From the NCBI RefSeq assembly GCF_003441595.1, contig NZ_CP031848.1:1054001-1118000 (forward strand): a stretch of 64,000 nucleotides of DNA, read 5' to 3'. This DNA comes from Marinobacter sp. Arc7-DN-1 (GTDB taxonomy: Bacteria; Pseudomonadota; Gammaproteobacteria; Pseudomonadales; Oleiphilaceae). Position numbers and translations under genes: made by a program. Numbering within the stretch: the first letter of the stretch is position 1; every line of letters begins with the position of its first letter. Positions 56,841-64,000 of this stretch are shown piece by piece. The notes under the pieces were generated by a model that saw nothing but the letters and a program-made list of their open reading frames with translations, searched no databases and was not told where the DNA came from.

Positions 56841-58052
56841 CTAAAGCTTGCGGCCTTTCCCTGCAGCAATCCGCAGGCGAAGTGCATTCAGCTTGATAAA
56901 GCCTTCCGCATCCTTCTGATCATACGCCCCCTGATCTTCCTCGAAGGTGGCAATCTTCTCGTCAAACAGGGAATCCTCAGACTTGCGGCCAACCACGTCC
57001 ACATTGCCCTTGTAGAGCTTCAGTCGAACCGTGCCGTTTACATAATCCTGGGTCTGATCGATCAGGGCCTGCAGAGCCTCACGCTCCGGGGACCACCAGT
57101 AACCGTTGTAGATCACCTCGGCGTAGCGCGGCATGATGCTGTCTTTCAGGTGCGCCACTTCGCGGTCCAGGGTGATGGACTCAATGGCACGGTGGGCACG
57201 CAGCATGATGGTGCCGCCCGGGGTCTCGTAGCAGCCGCGGGACTTCATGCCCACGTAGCGGTTCTCGACAATATCCAGGCGACCAATACCATTCGCGCCG
57301 GCAACCTTGTTCAGGGTTTCCAGCACCTCATGCGCCTTCATCTCATGGCCGTCGATGGCAACAATATCACCCTTCCTATAGGTCAGCTCAACGTAAGTCG
57401 GCGTATCCGGCGCGGCTTCCGGAGACACGCTCCAGCGCCACATGTCTTCCTCGGCTTCCGCCCAGGGATCTTCCAGATTGATGCCTTCGTAAGAGATGTG
57501 CAGCAGGTTGGCATCCATGGAGTAAGGCGACTTGCCCTTCTTCTTCTCCACCGGGATATTGCGCTCGTCGCAGTAGGCCAGCAGCTTCTCGCGGGAATTC
57601 AGATCCCACTCGCGCCAGGGAGCGATCACCTTCACACCCGGCTTCAGCGCATAGGCACCGAGCTCGAAACGAACCTGGTCGTTACCCTTGCCGGTCGCGC
57701 CGTGGGAGATGGCATCCGCGCCGGTTTCATTGGCAATGTCGATCAGGCGCTTGGCAATCAGCGGGCGGGCAATGGACGTACCCAGCAGGTACTCACCTTC
57801 GTAGACGGTGTTCGCGCGGAACATCGGGAACACATAGTCGCGCACAAACTCCTCGCGCAGGTCCTCGATGTAGATTTCCTTAACGCCCAACGCCTCGGCT
57901 TTCGCCCGCGCCGGCTCCACTTCCTCGCCCTGACCGATGTCGGCGGTGAAGGTCACCACCTCACAGTTATAGGTATCCTGCAACCAGCGAACGATGACGG
58001 AAGTATCCAGGCCACCGGAATAGGCCAGCACCACCTTTTTGATATCAGACAT
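56841..58052 (-). CDS. argG: Argininosuccinate synthase
   Basis: 403 residues from the ATG at 58052, the normal N-terminus ([20 protein letters not shown]); an open extension to 58253 crosses repeats and is rejected. The PP-loop AYSGGLDTS binds [17 protein letters not shown] and the C-terminal region are complete. It joins citrulline and aspartate in arginine synthesis. It appears to be a single-gene unit flanked by GGGGTCAGATGAAA repeats on both sides. Confidence 0.97.
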   Translation of the reverse strand: MSDIKKVVLAYSGGLDTSVIVRWLQDTYNCEVVTFTADIGQGEEVEPARAKAEALGVKEIYIEDLREEFVRDYVFPMFRANTVYEGEYLLGTSIARPLIAKRLIDIANETGADAISHGATGKGNDQVRFELGAYALKPGVKVIAPWREWDLNSREKLLAYCDERNIPVEKKKGKSPYSMDANLLHISYEGINLEDPWAEAEEDMWRWSVSPEAAPDTPTYVELTYRKGDIVAIDGHEMKAHEVLETLNKVAGANGIGRLDIVENRYVGMKSRGCYETPGGTIMLRAHRAIESITLDREVAHLKDSIMPRYAEVIYNGYWWSPEREALQALIDQTQDYVNGTVRLKLYKGNVDVVGRKSEDSLFDEKIATFEEDQGAYDQKDAEGFIKLNALRLRIAAGKGRKL

Positions 58053-58116
58053 GCCCTTGCTCCAGACTGAACAGAATGGATGGAAACTGAGGGATATCCG
58101 GAGTGAGAGTGAAGAC

Positions 58117-58146
58117 GGGGTCAGATGAAAGCCTTCATCTGACCCC
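58117..58146. repeat. GGGGTCAGATGAAA palindrome, copy 6
   Basis: 30-bp form with centre GCC, upstream of argG. It may lie in the argG leader or promoter area. Confidence 0.88.
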
Positions 58147-58261
58147 AATTTTAGCCTTACCCCAAGGTATACCCCAATTTCTCGATCGAAATAAGGCGCA
58201 CATTGTACGGAACTGCAGCGGGAATGGCTATTGACTAACGTAGCAGCGTACACGCAAACCA

Positions 58262-58290
58262 GGGGTCAGATGAAGTTTTCATCTGACCCC
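58262..58290. repeat. GGGGTCAGATGAAA palindrome, copy 7
   Basis: A 29-bp degenerate form (GGGGTCAGATGAAG with TTTTCATCTGACCCC). It ends nine bp from the fliS stop, so it may act at the end of the flagellar transcript. Confidence 0.85.
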
Positions 58291-58299
58291 ATGTTCAAT

Positions 58300-58698
58300 T
58301 CAGACCGCCTGCTGCTGGCCCATGGCTTCCTCGCGAATCCCATCCCAGCCTTCCTTGATGGCGCGGAGCAAATTGGCAACTTCATCGAGCCTGGCCACAT
58401 CGTTCCTGGCATTCGCCTCGAACAGCGTGCGTTCCATGTAGTCGTAGAGCCCTTCCAGCCGAATCGCCAGATCGCCACCTTTTTCAAAGTCCAGGAAACC
58501 GCGCAGGCCGCCAATGATTTCGATAGCCTTGGTGATCAGCTTACCCTTGCCTTCATAATCCTTCGCCTGCATGCGGGCCTTCGCCATGTTGATGCGCTCC
58601 AGAGCTCCGTTATAAAGCAGCTGGATAAGCTTGTGCGGATCCGCATCGGTGATGCTGGTTTGGGTGTTTACTCGCTGGTATGCCTGTAAACCGTTCAT
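58300..58698 (-). CDS. fliS: Flagellin export chaperone FliS
   Basis: 132 residues, the family size, helical, with the N-terminal YQRVNTQTSITDADPHKLIQLLY segment that defines FliS. It binds unfolded flagellin in the cytoplasm until export. It follows fliD by 36 bp. The next flagellar gene expected in this order (fliT) is missing here and found about 55 kb away. Confidence 0.94.
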   Translation of the reverse strand: MNGLQAYQRVNTQTSITDADPHKLIQLLYNGALERINMAKARMQAKDYEGKGKLITKAIEIIGGLRGFLDFEKGGDLAIRLEGLYDYMERTLFEANARNDVARLDEVANLLRAIKEGWDGIREEAMGQQQAV

Positions 58699-58734
58699 GC
58701 TAGACCTCTTTGTTCGCTAACCGGACCGGGCCGG

Positions 58735-60726
58735 TCAGTTGTTGTTCCGGTTGTTTTGGGGCGCAAGCGCCGCGAGTTGCTGAGTTACGTAATCCTGGGT
58801 GCTGTTGAGCTGGGAAATCAGGGAGTCAGCTGCCGTAAACTGGCGTACCAACCGTTCACGGTATGCCGTTATTCGCTCTTCGAGGCGGACCTGATTTTGC
58901 TGAATCTGCTGCAGTTCCTTGTTCAGGCTCTCGGTGCGGGAATCAATGGCACCGTCCGCACCGACAAAACTGGTTACCAGATCCACCGTGCGCTCGGCCA
59001 CGCCTTCAACAAAGGTAATGGAACCCCGACTACCTGTCTGATCGCCAAGAATACGAACCTGCAGACCGGAGGCGCCACTGCTACCGCTGTCAAGAAACAG
59101 CACCTGACCGTCACCAGTGGCCACTTGACCACCAATTGTGCCCGCAACGTCCAGACCTGTGGAAGCAGTGACGGCATCCAGACCAAACGTAGCGGCATTT
59201 TCCGCAGAGGTTAAGGCGACTGCGGACTCGCTGCCATATTTGGCCGAAGTGAAACTCAGATTGCCACTAGCGTCGAGTTCAGCTTTGACCGAAGAGCCCG
59301 AGACATTCAGCGCATTATTGCTATTGAGCTGTGATTGAATCTCGTCCACCAGGTCTTGGGCGGATGCGTAGGTTTGCTGGGTCAACTGGAGGTTTACCGA
59401 GGTTCCACCGTCCACCTCCAGCGTCAGCTCGTCATTACTGGCATCGATAGTGACACCCCCAGCGAGCGCACTGCCGGCCAGAAGATTGCCCTGAGTCGCA
59501 GCCTGCGTAATATTGATGTCGTACTTGCCCGGCTCCGTATCAGTGCCGCTACGAACAAACTCCACCTGGCTGTCAGTGGCTCTGCCTTGCTCTGCGAACA
59601 AGGCAGTCACATCATCCGGATTGTTCTTGAGCTGTTCCTCGAACTTCGCCCGGTCAAACTCAAGACCACCGGTTTCGAAATCGGTGGTGATACCCACATC
59701 GGCGAGGCTGCGAACACTCGAATTCTCAAGGCCAGGCACCACACGTGTCAGCACCTGGCGCAACTGATCCTGGATAGTCCGAACCGTCCTGTCACCAGTC
59801 AGTAAGCTACCCACGCCCGCTTCAGCGTTGAAGCCGGCCAGACTGTCAATGGTGGACTGCAAGCTGTTGAATTTGTCGACGAACGCCTGCACCCGACCCG
59901 CAACCGCACCGAAGTCCTGCTTCACTTTTATAATCGAGGTGCCGGTAGCTGAGATATCAAACGTCAACCCATCAATCACGTTCTCAAAGCTATTGGTGGA
60001 GCGGGTAACCTCAACACCGTTGATTTCCATAACCGCATCTGAAGCGGCAATGGTTTCGCGCAGACCGGAATCCACATCCATTCCGGTATTGAAGGCAAAG
60101 CGCGACAACCCCAGGTTATCGGTATCGGTTCCAACCGTGTCACCCGATACAGAAATACTGACAGCATTGGCGGTGCCGGTCTCATCTGCGGAAAGCACCA
60201 ACTGGAAACCGTTACCGGTATCGATGACACCTGCTGAAACACCGGCGTCTGAATCGTTGATTGCATTCGCCAACCCCTGAAGAGTGTCGTTGCTGCTATC
60301 AACGTTTATGTTCGTGGACTTGTCACCCACAGAGAGCGTGAGCGCTCCCTGGCCTACACTTGTCGCATCACGATCAGCAAACACATCCCGGGAGGCCAGT
60401 GCCTGAGCACCTGCGAGGCTGGTCACTTCAACGCTGTAGGTACCGCGACTGGCCTTGGTGCTGTCTACAGAGACACCAACGTCCTCATTGGAAGAGCTCG
60501 CCGAGAATGCCTTAAGGTTATCTGGGGCGCTCAGCTGCCGCATTGGCAAGCGCAACTCGGTGATGGCACTACGCAGCTTCCCATAGGCCGATAACAGCGC
60601 CTGGGTCTGCTCGGTTTTCCGGGCAAGCCGGTTTTCCGTGGGCGCACGCTCCGCCTTGACCAACTGATCGACCAGGTCAGACGTTAAGACTCCCGAACCA
60701 ACACCCAACGATGATATGTTTGCCAT
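58735..60726 (-). CDS. fliD: Flagellar filament cap protein FliD
   Basis: 663 residues. The N-terminal SSLGVGSGVLTSDLVDQLVKAERAP and the C-terminal coiled coil (ELQQIQQNQVRLEERITAYRERLVRQF) are conserved FliD ends. The centre is rich in Ser, Thr and Asp, as usual for the variable outer domain. It sits at the filament tip and folds flagellin. GAGG precedes the ATG. Part of the flaG-fliD-fliS unit. Confidence 0.95.
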   Translation of the reverse strand: MANISSLGVGSGVLTSDLVDQLVKAERAPTENRLARKTEQTQALLSAYGKLRSAITELRLPMRQLSAPDNLKAFSASSSNEDVGVSVDSTKASRGTYSVEVTSLAGAQALASRDVFADRDATSVGQGALTLSVGDKSTNINVDSSNDTLQGLANAINDSDAGVSAGVIDTGNGFQLVLSADETGTANAVSISVSGDTVGTDTDNLGLSRFAFNTGMDVDSGLRETIAASDAVMEINGVEVTRSTNSFENVIDGLTFDISATGTSIIKVKQDFGAVAGRVQAFVDKFNSLQSTIDSLAGFNAEAGVGSLLTGDRTVRTIQDQLRQVLTRVVPGLENSSVRSLADVGITTDFETGGLEFDRAKFEEQLKNNPDDVTALFAEQGRATDSQVEFVRSGTDTEPGKYDINITQAATQGNLLAGSALAGGVTIDASNDELTLEVDGGTSVNLQLTQQTYASAQDLVDEIQSQLNSNNALNVSGSSVKAELDASGNLSFTSAKYGSESAVALTSAENAATFGLDAVTASTGLDVAGTIGGQVATGDGQVLFLDSGSSGASGLQVRILGDQTGSRGSITFVEGVAERTVDLVTSFVGADGAIDSRTESLNKELQQIQQNQVRLEERITAYRERLVRQFTAADSLISQLNSTQDYVTQQLAALAPQNNRNNN

Positions 60727-60854
60727 AACCGTGCCTCCTCAGGAGGGCAAATCGCTTCATTGCTCAAGTTATCGGCAAAATGCGGCAAAACTTTGCCTTT
60801 TTCCTTCGCCGATTTGTAACAACTTGTATAACCCAAGCTTGGCCCATAACGCAG

Positions 60855-60886
60855 AGCACCGCCGGCCCCTCGGGTGCGGCGGTGCT
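60855..60886. other. Hairpin between flaG and fliD
   Basis: AGCACCGCCG pairs with CGGCGGTGCT around a 12-base GC-rich loop, in the 200-bp gap. No T run follows on either strand, so it is more likely an mRNA stability or attenuation element than a terminator. Confidence 0.5.
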
Positions 60887-60926
60887 GAAATACCGTCATT
60901 TTCATCAGCGCAAAAGCGGCAAGCCC

Positions 60927-61364
60927 TTACACTTTGATGTTAAACAACGTCAGCGGCTCATCCTGCTGCAAGTTCTCTGCCAACCTCAATGCCACTTCAT
61001 CGGGGATCTGGCGAATTACTTCCTGGGTTTGCTGGTCGACCACACGAACGACCGTTGCACCCAGCTCGTTATTCACCTCAAACTGCAGATCCCGCTGGAC
61101 ATTCTGAACATAATCATTCAGCTGCGACACCGCATCATCAAGTTCCTCTCGCTGGACCTCATTACGTTTCTGAAGCTGTTCAGCTTTGGAAACATTCTGA
61201 GCCTGAGAGACTGACTGAGTCGGCATAGCGCGCCCGGCAGACGAAACAGCAAGGTCGGAGGCATTCCTACCTTCGGCCTGAGATGACGAAATTGCCCGAG
61301 CCGGTGCTTGCTCACTGGTACGAACCAGCTTCAGATCCGGGCTGTTCAGGTTAACGTCATTCAT
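60927..61364 (-). CDS. flaG: FlaG family flagellar protein
   Basis: 145 residues with a variable N-terminus and a conserved FlaG C-terminal half: LNDYVQNVQRDLQFEVNNEL, then VVRVVDQQTQEVIRQIPDE. FlaG is thought to influence filament length. It sits between fliC and fliD in the usual place. A long hairpin separates it from fliC. Confidence 0.92.
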   Translation of the reverse strand: MNDVNLNSPDLKLVRTSEQAPARAISSSQAEGRNASDLAVSSAGRAMPTQSVSQAQNVSKAEQLQKRNEVQREELDDAVSQLNDYVQNVQRDLQFEVNNELGATVVRVVDQQTQEVIRQIPDEVALRLAENLQQDEPLTLFNIKV

Positions 61365-61387
61365 AGCTCACCTCGCTATCCTCAAAC

Positions 61388-61429
61388 GGCGGTAACGGCC
61401 GGAACCCGAAGGTTCCGGCCGTTACCGCC
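61388..61429 (-). terminator. 19-bp perfect hairpin with TTCG loop after fliC
   Basis: A 19-bp perfect stem (61388-61406 with 61411-61429) closes on a TTCG tetraloop on the minus strand. Only GTTTGAGG follows, not a T run. It begins 7 bp after the fliC stop. It may stop most transcription, or protect the fliC mRNA 3' end while letting some reach flaG-fliD-fliS. Confidence 0.7.
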
Positions 61430-61435
61430 AGCCCC

Positions 61436-62950
61436 TTATTGCAGGAGGGACAGAACCTGCTGCGGACGGGCGTTCGCCTGAGCCAGGACCGAGATACCGG
61501 CCTGTTGCAGCACCTGAGACTTGGCCAGATTCGCGGTTTCTGCCGCAAAATCTGCGTCCAAAATCCGACTGTTCGCAGCGGAGAGGTTTTCGGCAGTGGT
61601 CGCCAGGTTCGAAATCGTGGACTCAAACCGGTTCTGGGCGGCACCCAGATCGGCGCGAATGCTACTGATCTGTTCCAGAGCGGCGTCTGCGATTGCAATT
61701 GCGCTGCTGGAGCCCGCGACAGTTCCGATATCGATGGAAGACACGGAGTCAAGGTTAGAACCTACTACAGCATTCGCCCCACCCTCGAGAATGCTACCAG
61801 CAGTCTCTGCGATACTGGAGCTCACTGAGAATGTGCCGGAGGAACTGAAGCTCACCTCACCGGATGCGATGGCGCTGTCATTAGCGCCAACGCCGCCGGT
61901 CGGACCGGTCAGTGTTACCGCTGTGGGGTCGCCATTGCCCTGGAAATCAATAGTCTCACCAGCGTCGCCGCTGCTGGCAAAATCCTCGATGCGAATATCC
62001 TTGCCATCGGACTGGGTCAGCGTGATTTCACCACCGTTGACCTTCGCCGACACACCACTGGTGCCAGTAGTGTCATTGATGGCTTTGGCCAGTGCGCTCA
62101 GGTCACCCGTGGTCACGGAAGCAGAGATGGTTGCGGCCTCGCTACCACTGCCCAGCTTGAAGGAAACGTTGCCATCAGCGGACAGGCCAGAGAGAGTCGC
62201 AGTTGTAGAAGCTTCCGCAGTCACTCCGGTGCCACCGGTCGTTTCGTTAATGGAAGCGGCGATAGCCTCGGCGGTGTCACCGGCAGTAACCGACACGGTT
62301 TCCGAACCTTCCGTGCCAGAAATGGTCAGGGTTTGGGTGGCGATGGTGTTAGTCTCGCCGGTCAGGCTGGCCGCTGCTACCGACACGGAGCCAGTACCCT
62401 GGCTAACAGTGGTCGTACTCAGTCCGGCCACTGTGTTGTTGCCCAGGTCGGCGCCACGAGCGCCAGTCACAGACACGGAAATGGTCTGGCCGGCGTTGGC
62501 GCCCACCTGGAAATCCTGAGCCGTAAAGCTGCCGTCTAGCAGGTTGAGGCCGTTGAACTGGGTGCTTGACGCAATCCGGTCAACTTCCTGCTTGAGCTGG
62601 TTGACTTCGTTTTGCAGAGCAGAACGGTCGGATGCAGAGTTGGTCGAGTTCGCTGACTGTACGCTCAGGTCACGAATACGCTGGAGAATATTTGTGGTTT
62701 CCTCAAGCGCACCCTCTGCCGTTTGAGCCAGGGAGATGCCGTCATTCGCATTACGCTGGGCAATATTAAGACCGGAAATCTGCGAGCTGAAGCGAGTAGA
62801 AATCGCCAGGCCGGCCGCGTCGTCTTTGGCTGAGTTGATGCGCAAGCCGGAAGACAAGCGCTCAAGAGCCTGATCGTTAATTTTCTGGCTACTGCTCAGT
62901 TGGTTCTGAGCGGACAGTGACGCAACGTTCGTATTGATACCGAGAGCCAT
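61436..62950 (-). CDS. fliC: Flagellin (major filament protein)
   Basis: 504 residues. Conserved N-terminus ([40 protein letters not shown]) and C-terminus ([20 protein letters not shown]; ending PQQVLSLLQ) surround a Ser/Thr/Gly/Ala-rich variable centre. AAGGAG precedes the ATG. A near-perfect sigma-28 promoter lies about 90-115 bp upstream, as expected of a late flagellar gene. The divergent neighbour is a second flagellin. Confidence 0.96.
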   Translation of the reverse strand: MALGINTNVASLSAQNQLSSSQKINDQALERLSSGLRINSAKDDAAGLAISTRFSSQISGLNIAQRNANDGISLAQTAEGALEETTNILQRIRDLSVQSANSTNSASDRSALQNEVNQLKQEVDRIASSTQFNGLNLLDGSFTAQDFQVGANAGQTISVSVTGARGADLGNNTVAGLSTTTVSQGTGSVSVAAASLTGETNTIATQTLTISGTEGSETVSVTAGDTAEAIAASINETTGGTGVTAEASTTATLSGLSADGNVSFKLGSGSEAATISASVTTGDLSALAKAINDTTGTSGVSAKVNGGEITLTQSDGKDIRIEDFASSGDAGETIDFQGNGDPTAVTLTGPTGGVGANDSAIASGEVSFSSSGTFSVSSSIAETAGSILEGGANAVVGSNLDSVSSIDIGTVAGSSSAIAIADAALEQISSIRADLGAAQNRFESTISNLATTAENLSAANSRILDADFAAETANLAKSQVLQQAGISVLAQANARPQQVLSLLQ

Positions 62951-63038
62951 TATGCTTCTCCTTCGACTGGTGTCGTTTTTTCATGGAAAAGGTCTGGCGC
63001 CCGTTATTTTAGTTTGGAGCGCCGGCCAGTTATTCCAC

Positions 63039-63065
63039 TTAACGGCTCCAGCCGTCCATCCTTTA
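63039..63065 (-). promoter_or_regulatory. Sigma-28 (FliA) promoter of fliC
   Basis: On the minus strand TAAA, then 15 bases, then GCCGTTAA: one mismatch to TAAA-N15-GCCGATAA and exact spacing. It lies about 90-115 bp before the fliC start. Confidence 0.85.
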
Positions 63066-63228
63066 GAAAAAAAGCCATTTGATTTGTAAAGGAATGTAAA
63101 ACCTACCAGAAAGCGGCAAAACTCTGCCAAAAAGCCACCCTCTTCGCCTTCCGACAATTAACCACAATCGTTTTCTAGAAAAGATTATAGCTCATATTTT
63201 CATGAGGTTATCACTGTTTTTAAGAAAA

Positions 63229-63243
63229 TGGCACAGCCTTCGC
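63229..63243 (+). promoter_or_regulatory. Candidate sigma-54 promoter of the second flagellin
   Basis: TGGCACAGCCTTCGC keeps the GG and GC doublets at correct spacing, with one mismatch in the -12 box (TCGC for TTGC). It lies about 100 bp before the ATG at 63346. No sigma-28 site with proper spacing was found on this strand. The 395-bp spacer between the flagellins otherwise shows only AT-rich sequence. Confidence 0.5.
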
Positions 63244-63345
63244 TTAGAGACTTTAAAAACGGCAATTTAACGAATACCTGCCGGTAATGCGTTGCCAGAT
63301 GAAAAGGCAGCGAACATCCGGCACCTCTGAGCAGGGAGAAGAGAA

Positions 63346-64000
63346 ATGCCTCAGATCATTAACACCAACATTGCGTCACTGAACGCACAGAGAAATCTAA
63401 ATACGTCACAGCAAGACTCAAACGTTGCATTACAAAGACTGTCTTCAGGCCTGAGAATTAATTCCGCCAAAGACGACGCAGCCGGCCTTGCTATCTCTGA
63501 GCGCTTCACGTCCCAGATCAGAGGGCTCAACCAGGCAATCCGAAATGCCAACGATGGTATTTCTCTGGCTCAGACCGCTGAGGGAGCTCTTGGAGAATCT
63601 GGCAACATTCTGCAGCGGATTCGTGAACTAGCTGTTCAGTCTGCCAACGCGACCAACTCCGCTTCGGACAGAAAGGCCCTCCAATCCGAAGTAAACCAGC
63701 TCAAAGGTGAACTTGAACGGATCGCCACTACCACTGAGTTCAACGGCCTCAAACTCCTTGACGGCACTTTCCAGGCACAGAAATTTCAAGCGGGTGCCAA
63801 CGAAAACCAGAGCATTGCTGTTTCCATTGAAGGTGCGCGTACTGCAGACCTCGCCAACAACACGCTGACGGCGAGCAATGCGACCTTAAACCAAGGCACG
63901 GGTTCTACAACAGCCGCGAACGCTGCTTTGCCGGCGCAAAACACTATAGCCACCCAGAACCTGACAATTTCCAGCTCGCTGGATAGCCAGGTCGTTCCAA
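63346..64000 (+). CDS. Second flagellin, N-terminal part (runs off the window)
   Basis: 218 codons are visible from an ATG with GGGAGAAG upstream. The N-terminus ([40 protein letters not shown]) and the D1 helix region ([20 protein letters not shown]) are clear flagellin. It differs from fliC in its first ten residues and in many D1 positions. It is transcribed away from fliC and probably from another type of promoter, so it may be a minor or early filament protein. The C-terminus is outside the window. Confidence 0.93.
   Translation, partial: MPQIINTNIASLNAQRNLNTSQQDSNVALQRLSSGLRINSAKDDAAGLAISERFTSQIRGLNQAIRNANDGISLAQTAEGALGESGNILQRIRELAVQSANATNSASDRKALQSEVNQLKGELERIATTTEFNGLKLLDGTFQAQKFQAGANENQSIAVSIEGARTADLANNTLTASNATLNQGTGSTTAANAALPAQNTIATQNLTISSSLDSQVVP

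Noticed and set aside
51735..58290. GGGGTCAGATGAAA repeats as a CRISPR array
   Set aside because: The copies are palindromic, unevenly spaced over kilobases, have no uniform spacers, and no cas genes are nearby.
63254..63287. TAAA and GCCGGTAA as a sigma-28 promoter for the second flagellin
   Set aside because: The two boxes are 22 bases apart where 15 are needed.

Overview
The window looks like chromosome of a marine gammaproteobacterium, most probably Marinobacter or a close relative. This rests on the Pseudomonas-type flagellar regulators (FleQ, FleS, FleR), the lexA-sulA pair, a type II secretion gspN-C-D operon, an NhaA antiporter and the general base composition. It is an inference from gene content and order, not from a database match.

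Layout. 0-3.5 kb (minus): end of the flagellar regulatory block (fliT-like, fleQ, fleS, start of fleR). 3.8-5.9 kb: SOS genes lexA and sulA, with two small genes converging on them. 5.9-8.4 kb: amidoligase, class-I glutamine amidotransferase and SIMPL-domain exoprotein. 8.4-13.9 kb: tamA-tamB. 14-18 kb: a voltage-sensor-like membrane protein, an amidase and cfa. 18.2-25.8 kb (minus): an accessory block of phosphoketolase, DUF998, glucan phosphorylase, nhaA and two tiny membrane proteins, headed by a perfect FNR/ANR box. 26-27.9 kb: a class C group II intron placed directly behind the terminator of an initiator tRNA. 28.0-28.3 kb: tandem repeats made of pieces of that tRNA. 28.4-31.4 kb: divergent thiolase and two-domain FabG. 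31.5-31.9 kb: tRNA-Val, tRNA-Asp, tRNA-Val. 32-37 kb: envelope lipoprotein, coiled-coil protein, purE, purK, sodB. 37.6-42.3 kb: GGDEF/EAL protein, LemA, M48 protease. 42.3-49 kb (minus): gspD-gspC-gspN, groEL-groES, fxsA. 49-58 kb: SDR enzyme, HipBA-like toxin-antitoxin, alkyltransferase-like protein, AmpG, YajQ, response regulator, DUF4160/DUF2442 pair, AraC regulator, argG. 58.3-64 kb: fliS, fliD, flaG, fliC (minus) and a second, divergent flagellin cut by the window end.

Two families of small palindromic repeats lie between genes. One has five copies of about 110 bp: a 28-29 bp perfect stem whose sequence differs in every copy, topped by a conserved head that can form two small hairpins. 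The other has seven copies built on GGGGTCAGATGAAA and its complement. In one place it supplies the last codons and stop of a gene.

Together the genes cover motility control, DNA damage response, outer-membrane biogenesis, protein folding and purine and arginine synthesis, with one probable low-oxygen carbon and energy module. The flagellar genes at the two ends, read on the minus strand, are in the order usual for Pseudomonas (fliC-flaG-fliD-fliS / fliT-fleQ-fleS-fleR), but about 55 kb of unrelated genes separates fliS from fliT.
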